Of a DNA stretch of 64,000 nt, positions 39,379 to 52,096 are shown in pieces (the stretch's first letter is position 1; every line of letters begins with the position of its first letter). This stretch comes from Motacilla alba alba. Its lineage: Eukaryota > Chordata > Aves > Passeriformes > Motacillidae. The stretch is taken from assembly GCF_015832195.1 (NCBI RefSeq), contig NC_052046.1, positions 14,934,161-14,998,160 of the forward strand, given 5' to 3'. Both the position numbers and the translations under genes were made by a program. The notes beneath the pieces were generated by a model. The model was given only the letters and a program-made list of their open reading frames with translations, did not search any database and had not been told where the DNA came from.

Positions 39379-42300
39379 CTAGAACCATCAACTTAGATAT
39401 GACATTTATACATACATAGCAATTCTATTCTGGTAATCAGAGGTAAAACTGGCTTTTTGTGTGGCTGTAAAATGATACAGTACATTTGGAAGAGCAGCTT
39501 CAAAATAGGACTCGGTGTATAATTTCTTGACAAAGTGCATTGAAGGCAAGAATGGGCACTATTTTCAAACTGAAGGAAAAAAGGAGCCAGTCTTCAAATT
39601 TCGTGAAGGGAAAAATTAGAGATGTGAAAAAGTGTGAAAGAACTATAGATAGACATGAAACAAGCTGATGTACTCCCACATCATAAATGAAAACAAATAT
39701 ACATGACTGAATATTTACAGTCATCTTATGTATCTACACAGATGCGCAAGATTCTAATGCAAGAGCAGGTAATCAAGATATATATATATCTATCAAGTTT
39801 AATTATTATTCCCCTTTACAACTATTTATAGCTGACTTTTGGCTACAAAGCCTATGTTTCCTTGACTATAAAAATAAGTACTGAAATTTCAACCCTTTAA
39901 AATCAATGGCAGTACACTTAAGAATTAGTATGTTATTTTAATATAATCCATGAATGTCACACTGCAGTAAATAATTTGCTTCAAATGGTAACAAATCTTA
40001 TATCTGTTAAAAATATAATAATAACTAGTTTTTTCTGAAAGTAACATCAGAAAATGATGTATGCATGTTCAAATCAAATTTATATTATCATTTTATTAAC
40101 TTATACTTTGATGAAAAATATTCAAATATATTTCAGACAATTTTTAGGGAAGCAAAGGAAGGAGAAAGATCAGATTCATGGTAGAGCCACATGGTAATTA
40201 GGGTCATGTCACATACATCCTCCTTTCAAAAAACAATGGAATACTTTCATCAACACGTGTGAACATCCATTGGATTTCCTCATCTATCTGTAGGCAGCTG
40301 AGCTCAGGATCTCCCACACCTCAGGGAGTTCGCTTTCCCCAAGCCATACGGTGCCTCCTGAAGTGAGGTATGCTGCTGACATGTTCTCTCTCCCTAAACA
40401 AATATAAATTACAGCAGGAACAAAATCTTGTTCCCAAGGAAGGCAATGATGAGATGGGAGAGGCGTTCTCAGTTCCTCACTCCACCAAAGCAGAACAAAT
40501 CTGAGAGGTGATATTGTTATTGGAAGTGTCCATCAGAGGCGCTATGCAAAGTCAATGCACAGGTTCAAATCCTCTCCAGCCGAGAAAGAAAATTATTCTG
40601 CAGTTTCAACATCCATGTTGAATGATTTTAATTCCTAAGCACATAAAGGAGACATTTAGGTATGCACTCAAATATACTGTATACCATAAATTTAAGATTA
40701 TGGAATTGTTATTTTAATAATTTTATTAACTGAACTAATATAGATTTATCTAAAACATCAACTAATTGAAAATGCAATGTGCACAACATGTAAGAAATTA
40801 AAGGAATAATCTTTCACAAGCTTGATTATACCTTTCCCCATGTATGTTAATTAACACTTTTTTACAAGGCAATGCACTTTTCTAATTACTCAGCTTGTAT
40901 TCATATCTCTCTGCTAGCCATTTGCCTTCCACAGTATTTAAGCAGATATAATGTTAATTTTAACATTTCTTTAAGACTTTTCAATTTGCATACTGCACAT
41001 CCCAGTGTTACCATCCTTTTGACAGCGTAGCGCTCTGCCTGCATTGCCAAAACAAATCAGCGCATTATGCAGCTAGACAGAACAGTGATCAGATAGACCT
41101 GATATTCACTTGTTTAAAACAAAAAGGAAAACCCAGAAAAGCAAGCAAAGTAAACAAGAAAGAGCATACATAATGCTCAGAGATGCTCTAGTTACCAGCC
41201 TAAGTAACCGAGACATTGTCAGCTCTGCCTCTGCTCCCCTCCTTGACTTTTCCTGCTGTTCACCCTCTAACGCTCCAGAAAGCTCCATGCAAGCTGGGCT
41301 GAGCACAGCCTCATGTGCTGCTGCTGCTGCAAGCAGCTCAGCCAAAGGTGGAGATTTGGAATAAAAACCAAATTTCTGGGGATGTAAAATCCATCTCTGA
41401 CATTTATGTACATTGGTCAGTGTAACGGAATGCAATTGCTGAATGGCCTTTTTGCAGTTTAATCCAATATAAGGAAACAAAGAGGGTTTTTTTTCATTGA
41501 CATTACTTCAGTTATTCCTAAAAGGAAACAACCAAATTCCTTCCAAAAATCCCAAACCAGCATATGTGAACTTAATATTTGAATGGTTTTGTGATTTGCA
41601 AAACATGAGCTAGCCCGCAATATCAAGCACCAGGAGATGCCTTTACATGAACGGATGCTTTTTCTCCTTCCAGCACACCTTTACCAGCAGTACAGGATGT
41701 AATTTCCATTGCTTGCTTGCAAATAAACATGAGGGTTTATTACATTTCATCACAGATATATGCAATAATGACACACATGATTGAGATCCTAAAACCAGTT
41801 TGTATTAAATTTACAAACTATGTGTAGAAAGTGTTTCTTGAATTACAGCAGATTATTTGCTTGAAATACATTCGTTAAGTGTTTTGTTTTAAATTAGTCA
41901 TATGAAATGGTTATTGAGCCACTGGAAGATACATTTTACCAAGACCTAGATTAATTTAAAATTCTGTTCTATCTTCATTGAGACAGAATCACCTAAAATG
42001 GAGTTGTTATACAAAATACATACACTACATAAAAGTTTTTCCTCCACACTGCCTTTATTCATTTTTGTAAGACATCAGAATTCATTTTAGGCATCAGAAT
42101 AACATGTCAGTTTGCAGACTGAAAAATGAAAGATTGCTAACGATATCAAGATTTGAAAATTTATTCAAACTTAAGTACAGGCTTTGTTATATGCCTCACC
42201 TATAAATATTTATCAGAAAAAATATAAAAGGGAATTATTTAATAATCTGCTTCTCCACTTTATATTTTGGTAGAGTGACTTTGACAGATGACTTTGAAGT

Positions 42301-45300
42301 CTCTTCATAAAAAAATTCTTTCTCCAGTCTTCACGTTCAAACAAAACAGTCTGTATTCCTTAACAATGGGCTGGTCTTGACATCAGACACCCACTGCAGG
42401 TTAGGGGTTGCAGGGGGAAGTGTTTGCGCCCAAGTAAAGTCACCTATAATTGTAGCCACTGATAAGCAGCTCTAAAATAAGCACTCAAAGAAACTTTGGT
42501 CAGGAACCCATGACCTGAACTATAAACAACCGCAAAAATACCAAGGAAGCTCTTTGCTTCCATACTGATAGATGACTCTTTTTTTGACACAGCAAAACAA
42601 AATGAGCTGCCCTTTCTGTGGTGAATAAAACACCAGATGTCCATCCTTATCTTCCATCCATATTCACTCAAAATGCAGTCGCCTAAATATAATAAATAGG
42701 TTTCTGCCTTTCAGCAAATGAAAACATTTTACTTTGGAGATCTCATAAGAGGTTTTAGCCACAAGCCAATATTCCTCAGAAAGACAAAATCTAATTTAGC
42801 CAAATATTTATGTTTAATTTTTTGGAGGACAGTGAGTTATGAACTAATCAAATGCATTTAAACTAAAGATGTGTAATAACTAGAACTGCCAAATAGATAT
42901 TAATAATTTATTGGTGGAGAACAGCAAGAAATTGAGAGGGAAAAATTAACAGAGCTTTTCCTCATAATCTTAGAATATACATTGTTCTGTAAATTGCAAA
43001 TCAAAATATATAACACAGCGAAAATGGAAGCTGAAACATATTTGCATTAATCTGACACGCTAGTTCTGCAAAATGCACAGCACCCATGGGCAACGTTTTT
43101 TAAAAATCAGGTTTACCATTTTGGGCTCCTTATGACTGGAATTCTGAAAGATGTGCAGGCATGGAGTCCAGATGCTTACAAGTATCTAGCTCCTGAAATT
43201 CAAACATAGATGGGCTCCTGACTTCCATTTCAGATCTTCATCTAACATCCTATAGATTTGCACATTGCGCAAAGCACTGGGTAAAACTGACACTTTCAAA
43301 GCCGCTCCAGAAACGGAAAAAATTGTACTGGAAACATGAAACCGAGTTAAATACCATATTCCATTTGCTCATTTTGCCAGTGGCACAAAAATCAGCATGC
43401 ACATTCAACGCAGACGAACTGCTATTCAGTGACACTTCATGGAATCACGAGTCAGCAGCCCCAGCAGGAACATCTGCCACCATTTTAGGCAGATCCATGG
43501 TACCTGCATTCCCAGGCTACACAGCTAGCACTCCTTCCCTGAAGCAAATCTGAACTCTGCCGTGCTATGAGGAACAAGTGTGGGAGTGGAAGTTCACTGC
43601 AGCTCTCCCATCCATTCCACAGAAAGATAAATTTGGTCTAGCCTGTGGAGAATGTAGAAGTTGGCTGCAGCTTAGAAATTACAGAAACAGCCATAGTCAC
43701 ATCAAGCAGTGCTCATACAGTCCTGGGGAATGAGGGGGATGGTGGTGGAAATTGCTGAATAACACTGACTGATTGTATAATATTGATGGAGTATACCTCA
43801 GACCTGTCCTAATGAAAATCATCTCTTGACAAAGGAAAATTAGTGTGCTTGTGAGCAATAGAGCACAACATACGGGCAGACTACAGAAAATCTAACTTTA
43901 GGAAACAAGAACAGAGAATAATTTAAGGTTAAACAAGAAATTTTAAACTCATAGTTAGTGCCTTTAAATAGCAATGTAAAACCAGAGACATTTAATTGGA
44001 TTCAGTCACAATTTATGTTGTACTTAGTTCACACCTATCTAAATAATATATGTATGAAAAAATAAAATTATTACATACTGGATTTAATCATTTTCAACAC
44101 AAAAACCTTGAAATTGTTTTTTTGCTTCTTTTTCCATTACAGAGAGATGAACCATCATAATAAATTCATTACTTCAATAAATAAATAGTAAGAACGTGTA
44201 CAAATCTTACTGAACTTTTCAACACTCAGCAGTATATTCACTGGATTTAATATTCTCTTCCAAATTTCAAAACCATGTTTAATTTAGCAAAATCAAGTAT
44301 TTCATATAATACTGGCAGAAAGCATGCAATTAAAAGTCTGTTTGGTCATGTGGGCACCTCATGCTTAGGTTACTCATCTCTCACTTTTCCCACACATTCA
44401 ACGTCTACTGCCTAATAAGCCATCGCATTTCAGACATTTTCAATTCTGACCCTTTTTACACGCTCTGATAGATTGCCTACCATCTGGCAGTGCTTACTCT
44501 TGGTACCACACTCCCTTTGCATTACAAAACTGTGCTTCTGATAATTATATCTTTAATGTGGTAGATGTATGCAAGACTTGAATTCCCATGCTGGCAATAA
44601 ACAAGCTGAAGGGACAATTTCGGCAAAGCGTCTGTGTATGGTAACAGTACGTCTAACTGCATCAGGCTGCAGTTCTCAACAGAAAGCTGCTAACCTGTCC
44701 GAGTCAAGGCAAATGGAAAATATACGTGAAGTTTTTGGGTTTTTTTAATTACTACAAGGCATTTTACAGACTGCAAGAGGCTATGAAAATACCTAAGCTA
44801 ACTTCTCCCAGCTAGTTTGAAGAAACAGCTCAGTATTTTCTGGCTAACAGACTGAGTAAGAATGGAAAACTACACAGCAGAACAAACAAATTTTAAAAAT
44901 ATAAAATCATTATTTCCATTTTTTTAAAGGAATGTATTATATCTTCAGAAAGAGATGTAGGAGGACAAAGAGAAGACAGAATGAGGGGGAAAAGAAAGTT
45001 GTTTCCAAAAAATACTCTTTCAGGGACTACATCCAGGTGCTCCTAGGAACTTCTGAATGCAAGTTGCCTGTAGCATGATTTCACTGACTAAAAATTAGAC
45101 CATAAGAAATTCTATAAATAAAAGAAAAAGCAGGATTCAGTACTCAGGCAGTCATCTAGGTAAGAGCTTCCATGAACACTGTATACACAGCTCTGAAAAA
45201 CAGCTCTTAAGAACACTTGGTAAAGTGGGTATATGAGAAAGATACCAAATTATCGACTGAAGTTTGAGGTATACACTTGATTTATTTTGCTTCTTTTGTT

Positions 45301-46266
45301 TTGTTTCCAAGTTTCAATCTACCAGTCTAATCCCGAGCTGGAAAAGCAATTCTTTTTGGTACCACTGGGCTTGTCTGACACTAAAGGCAAGGTGAACCAG
45401 AGTGATAGACAAGCTTGGCTCTTGCCTTCACTGAAATATCAAGTGCAAACAAGCCCATATGCAGCTATTCCAATGATCCTGTAGCTCTGGATGTGTTTGG
45501 GGAACCCAGAGGCTTGCAAGCATCTACTGCCAGGCAGTAATAAGATGTTTAGGGAGTAGCAGCACCTGCTACAGGTTTCATAGCAATTTCTTTGCCAGAC
45601 CTAAATAATAAGTCCTCCTGGAATGAACAACTAGATGGAAATCACTTAAGAACCTGATAACCTGATGGAAAACCTCTAACTAACCGTGTGAAAGCTTGAT
45701 TGCATCTCTATGGTTTTGCAGCCATGCTTTTATTCCACTTCCTAGGTAGAGCTGGATAGATCTTACTCTATGTATCTCATAAAAGTTCTGAGTATTTTCC
45801 ACAGCTTTTCCCCAGGAAAAGATAGACCAATTATTTATTTTTGGGGTCTCATTATATATTACTCTAAATTTACTGCAACCCACATATCAGCATGAAGGTC
45901 AGATCATTTCATCACCACACTGTCTATTGCTGCAGTCATGCCATAAAGAGAGGTGCTTCTTGGAGGATCTGGTAAATTAGTGTAAGATGTAATGGAACCA
46001 GCTAAGGAAACATCAATATTTCTACACCTCAGTCTGCTGATATAAGAGGGCAAAAAAACTGGAGGCAATCAGTGTTGTAGATACATGTATAACATGTACA
46101 GAACTGATACTGTGAGAGCACAGTTTATGTTTATAGGGCTCTTTATATACTGGAGCTTTAGTGCAAATATAAGATTCAGTGATTTTCAGGCAAAATTGGA
46201 TGAAAAAGAGTAGTATCACTTAAATCCCTCCTCAGTATTAAAAACTTTTAAAAACTTCCACAAATT

Positions 46267-46284
46267 AAAAAAAAAAAAAAAAAA
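46267..46284 (+). repeat. Poly-A tract, 18 bases
   Basis: Homopolymer run in HCN1 intron 1, within an A-rich stretch that continues to about 46350. Confidence 0.93.
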
Positions 46285-47896
46285 GTATATTGCTTATTTT
46301 AAAGTCATTCTAAAAAATAAACTCATTCAAAAAATTTCAAAAAAAACCCCAAACCAACATAGCTCTGATGGTGAACATAAAGCAACTCCTGCATTTTCAG
46401 CTGAAAACAGAATATATAATCATGAATTTTTAATAAATATGGTATTTTTAGAGATAGAAACATAGTAGCACACTAAATTCCAATAGTGTATCAAAATATT
46501 TATTAAATTACATGCTTAATTAGATAATATATACACATAAACAACATCAAAGATAACCACATAAAAACAAAATCTCATTCTAAGCAATATAACATAGCTT
46601 AAGTTTTGGGTACTTCACGGGCAAAAATGAAAATGGCTTTGGGGTTAGTTTTGGGTTTTTTCAAATATGTAATGGAAACAGTATGTAGCTCTTTTGTAAT
46701 TAAATGAACATTTCTGAACATAAGTTTATTCCAGACTTATTCCAGTTGCATTGCACTACAAGGCAATAAGATTATTGAAAAATACCATGCAGCTTGCCTG
46801 AATCTGTCATCAGATTAAAAGATATTAGTAGAGATTTTATAGAAGCTAAATGACAGTGTCCTTGAGGTAGTAGTGACATTGACTCCAGCTGATACAGTTT
46901 TTGGTCATTAACATACCTTACTATGTGTCTAGAACAAGCTCTCCAATAATTAGAGCTCTATACACTATGATTTTTAAAATTAAATCATGCCTCTGGGAAA
47001 GAATCAGGAAATAGACAGCTAAAGGACTTTCAAGCAATTAACGAGAACTGTACTGTCAGGCTAAAAATTAAACATTGCAAAGTAGGTTAAAAGTTTCCTC
47101 TCTCAAAAAAAAAATGTATATTGACATAGAAAACAGTTCTCATGCTTTTGAGTGAAAGCAAAGGTGAGAATGGATACTTCTTGTTTATCATCAAATTAAG
47201 TAAATTTCAATTTTTCATATTCTACACACACTCATCTCTAAAAACAGCTTTTTGCTTCTTATAGTTTCAAGTTGAATCTCTCAAAAAATCTGACAAAGTT
47301 TAATTAAATATTACAGTGCCACTGATTTTAGAGAGATAGGCAGAAATGCAGCACTAAAGACTCATACTTTTTAGGTGACCTCTGAATTCATACATCTCTA
47401 TTTCTGCTGCTCCAGGCTGAACAATCAGAAACTGAGCCACTCAAATTTTGACTTCATTATATAACCCCCCCCACACACACACCCAAGAAAGCCTAAAGCA
47501 ACTTAAGAAATCCTAGGCGTCTTTCAATTAGCTGTTATAGTCACCAAACACCCAAACTCTAGACCTTTGTATATGACTCAATGCTTTTACACAGTATTCC
47601 AATTCACAGTTCTCTTCATATACCCAAGTCTGAGAAACCTAGGATGAAGAAAAAATTTTTACTGACTCAATTACAAGCATCACTTATTTTGATATGCTAA
47701 CAAATGGAGTCGCAGAACACGTTTAAAAATATGTTGATGTGCTAAAACAATCAATTGGAATACCAGAATCAGTGCATTTTCCCCACAGGCCCAAGCACAA
47801 TGATGATCTTATGAGACCTAATTTTGGATATGTATATACAGAAACATGGATATAGATCATATTTATCAAGCACTTATTTCTCACTGCAGTCAAAGC

Positions 47897-47917
47897 AAAA
47901 AAAAAAAAAAAAAAAAA
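47897..47917 (+). repeat. Poly-A tract, 21 bases
   Basis: Homopolymer run in intron 1, about 100 bases from the perfect hairpin at 48015-48049. Confidence 0.95.
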
Positions 47918-48014
47918 TCACAAAACTGAAGAGGAACTCTTCTGATATTGACTGTCCTGGGTTAAATTTTAAAGACTCACATATAATGTCCCCAAAACAC
48001 TGTCTTTGACTTAC

Positions 48015-48049
48015 ATGTTACAGAATTATTAATGGGAATTCTGTAACAT
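48015..48049. repeat. Perfect inverted repeat, 13-base arms
   Basis: ATGTTACAGAATT, nine-base loop ATTAATGGG, AATTCTGTAACAT. Lies in HCN1 intron 1. Confidence 0.95.
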
Positions 48050-51000
48050 TTGGGTTTATTTTATTTTGTTGTGGTTTCTTTCTAAACTTATCTCAAAATC
48101 ATGATGAACATACTTGCCTTTACATAGACTGCGTAGAACGCGAACATTGTAAAAGTAAGCATCTTGCAGAAAAAAAAGTACTTTTGTGCATATTTGGAGA
48201 TGCTGCCAGTAATATTCCAAATGTCCCAAGTCAAATTAAAAGTAACTCAGAGAACTGAGGAACTGAGTTACACTTGTTCAGCTCTTTCTCTCCCTTAAAA
48301 TTTATTCAATGTTCAAGTACGTAACACGACAAGAATGTGAAAGAAAATGGAGTGAGAATGGACTGTTATTCCAGGACTAGAATGAACGTAATGAAAACTG
48401 GCAAACGTTCAACGTATAAGTAAGCTCAAACTATGCATTAGTATTCTACATATCCAGAGACAGAAGGATGTCTTATTAATAAAATTAATCACTTTGCTTG
48501 AACAAACAAGGGCATACGGCTTCACACATGCCCTAGAGGTCTGGACGGCGGGTGGCTGCTGCACCAACCTCGGGTGGACTCCACTGCCTTCCTTTAGTAG
48601 CTCTTGAAGAAAATCTCAAAGCAGACAAGAGTGCATGGCCCTCATGAGTCCAAAAGCACGAAATGCACCTCTCTATCCCTATTTTCTCTCACACATCCCT
48701 GCTTACAAGTGGTGCAAAAGGAAATGTCAGTAGCTAGCTTTAGTCAACTAGATTTCATAACAGATGAATCCATGATAACCACTGATGAAAAATTATTCAG
48801 TACAAAAAATAATAGGAACTGGAGATGAAAAACAGCCTAATGCATTTCTGGCCTATATTTCACATCAGATCATTTCCAATAGAATGTTCTGTTGCTTATT
48901 TTCAGTCCTGCTTCCTAGACATCTAATTTAGATACTTGTTGCTGCAATTTCACTCCATTATTTCGATGTAATTTCCTTCTTCCTTGTAACATCCGTTTAC
49001 GCATTTGAGAACCATTACTGTATTTTTCTTCAGTCTGCCTTTATGAGAGTTGCATTCTACCTGGGGAACTATTATGAAGGCAATACATAAGTTGATGTCA
49101 GAGAGAATTTTCAAACATTATAAATGCATTATTTTGGGTAATGTTACAATTCTGGCATTTTATTTTTCAGAGCATTCACAGAAGTAGAGGGTAAAAATTG
49201 TTGGAATGAAACAAACAAAACCCAAGTACTATTAATAATATTTTTAATACCAATGGTTCTCGATGTTTGGTCAAATGAACATCTAGCAATACAAATAATT
49301 TATCTGTACAAAGCTTTACTTTAGTAGAACTAAAAATTATAGTCACAACAATAGTATTTGAAAATGATATATGAAAGATAGTCCCAGCTGAATCTGTGCT
49401 TCATTCATAAAAACATAAATATTTTTTTAAATTGTTTACATTAGGATATGCACTGTATATAGTGCAATTATAAATCCATGATTATGATTTTATTAGTAAA
49501 TTCAAAAGTGTCAATTCTGCAATAGAATCTCATGACAAATCTTGAGCAACAAGAAATTACTACCTTGAGAATACAAAACTGTGGCCATTTCATATTCCTA
49601 CACTACCAGTGACATAACGTATCCATTAAAACCCATGCAAATTTGTATCTGATCTATTTAATACAGACCAATATAGACATGCTTTATGTCTTTCATTTTG
49701 AATACATTTACCTCTATTAATTACATTTAAGTCTGATGCAATACATTTTATCTTTATTGCATACAGCATTACCTTCCAACTTTACTGCTCTATATAAACC
49801 TAAGTATGTAACAGCTCACAAAAACATAAATCTCATTAGCTTCAAGAGAGACATTAAAAACATGTGACAAAAGAGAAGCACAAAGTGCTTAGCCTAAGCT
49901 TCTTAAGATACAACTTAAGATAGGTATAACACGTAGAGTGAAGACTGGTCCCAAAAGGCAGGTTTTAAAACAATGCATGCATGAATTTTAGAGACCTGAT
50001 TGTGAGCTGCCCATATAACATGCACAGTCTATCATGTTAGGGTGACTGCTGGTGGTCAAAGACAGGTCCAAAAGATAGGTGAAAATGAAAAAGAAAATCA
50101 ATTCATAATGCAAATATAAGTTCAAATGTTTAAAAAAAGTATTATTTAAAAAACCATGAGGCATGCTAAACCATGGCAATTGTGACTTACAGTTTGGCAC
50201 ACACTTACTTGAAAATTGAAGCTGTACATGTATATGACAACATGGATGGGTTGCATAAAACTGCATAATGTAACAGAATGTTTTTTTAACTGCAACAGAA
50301 GCAAATTCTTCTGTAACTACCCAGACATACACATGCAAATATTGTGTCTTTCACCCTGATTAAAACCCTTTGAAACCTGGCATTAAATTACTTACAATGT
50401 ATTACCAATAAGGCTTTCAATGATTTATAAATATTTCCATGATAAACCTCAAACATTCACATAATGCCTTAAATGTGTATATTAAAAGGTTTTGAAACTG
50501 GAATGGCACACAAGCTAAAAAGAAAAAAAATCTGGCAAACCTTTACTATTAACTACACTCTTAAATCTTCTGCTCAAGTTTTAGAAATAATTCTGCTTTT
50601 ACTTTACTGTTATCATTAAAATAAGGCTTTAAGTTTCTTGGATAAATGAAAAGTTACCCAGAGAGATAAAATTCCAATGTTTTTTGTTTTCCCTAGTGTT
50701 GCAAATTAATTTATACTTTGTATTATTTACACGGGGCGAGGGAAAAAGACCTTCAGCACTGCCTGCACTGCACCTCTTTACCTGCTGCTCGGACAGACAA
50801 TGCCATATCACAGTCTTACTTCATCTTGAAGCCAATTAAAATTTTTGTCCCCACTTCCAGACAAAGGCTGCTCCCAAACATCAAGCTGACTGTAACCATC
50901 AGAGTGTGAAGGCTAAATTTACGCATACATGCATTATTTCCACTCAGTCTGTCTCATACATTGCTATTTCTGCAACTCTGTAACAACTCTGTTTTCTTTA

Positions 51001-51076
51001 TAGATTGCTGACTACAGATGCCCTAGCCAATGTGGTAATAAACCCAAGATTTCCTTGACAGTGTGAGTTTCCCTGT

Positions 51077-51100
51077 GGGGAGGGAGGGGGGGAAGGAGGG
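51077..51100 (+). repeat. G-rich tract with canonical G-quadruplex motif
   Basis: The 24 bases read GGGG-A-GGG-A, a run of seven G, AAGGA and GGG, which satisfies four G-runs of three or more with short loops. It sits on the strand opposite to HCN1 sense, 3.3 kb into intron 1. Confidence 0.85.
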
Positions 51101-52071
51101 AGATGCTACAGGGCTGGATGAGCAGCCCAGGCAAGTGTAAGCCAGTCCTCTGAACATTAAAGAAACTCCTTACATGCCAAAGGACATGGAGTAATTAATC
51201 ATCTCAAAATCAGTCACATACATTTCCATTAATACCAGAAGGCCGTAACATATAAAAGTCATCTGAAGCCCATGTCAACCACTAATCTCCTATGAAATAA
51301 ATAACATGTGTGTGGCAGCAGCAGAACCACGTGCACTTGCTCCCATCTCCTGTCAGCCTTGACCTGCTCTCATCCAGTGGCTGCAAGGCCACTGGGCTGG
51401 ACCAGTGAAGCTCTCCTGAAGGCTCATTCTTCCACATATGAGAATGGACAGCTGGAGGCACGCAGTATCTCACAGAACACACACTTCAGCAAACTCTGAC
51501 TGATAAATTCACTTTTGTTACTTACACAGTTACACAGAATTGTTGTCCAGCTTAGAGATACAGTAGTCATGGCTGCAAAGTGATAAACAGAGGCCTTGTG
51601 CTGGGTTGGATGTGCATTAGGTGCAGGGTTTATATAACAGCTTCCAAATTACACAGTAACCTCAGAAGACTGGGAAAAGACAACAAGGATCAAAATGGTC
51701 CCCTTGTGGAAAAATTATGCAATACTTATTGAATTTAATCCTCCAAGGGTGCATCTGCCCAAAGAAGAGACAATTTTTCCCTGAAACACATGCAAGATGG
51801 AGAGCCATAAAACTAAAGACCAAGCCACACAAGGCTGCAAGTAACCAATTTACAGAGCACGGAGTTTAGAGACAGCTTCCACCTTCTGTTCATACCAAAA
51901 CAAGGGGCAGGAGGGCACCGAGATGCTACCCACTTCTCCAAACATTGCAACAAAATACCAATTGGTGTAGATGAATATACTGTTTTACAAAAAACATGAG
52001 AATGAAATCAAGAAATATAACCAAATACATCAAACTATCCCAGGAAATGCATACAAGCATGCAGAACTAGG

Positions 52072-52096
52072 AAAAAAAAAAAAAAAAAAAAAAAAA
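52072..52096 (+). repeat. Poly-A tract, 25 bases
   Basis: Homopolymer run in intron 1, about 2.3 kb downstream of exon 1 in gene order. No adjacent element is recognised. Confidence 0.95.

Noticed and set aside
39774..39792. ATATATAT palindrome
   Set aside because: A simple dinucleotide repeat; symmetry is trivial.
47401..47445. Short CR1-like match (CTCCAGGCTGAACAATC)
   Set aside because: Only about 17 bases match well and no flanking CR1 block could be followed, so it is not safe to call.
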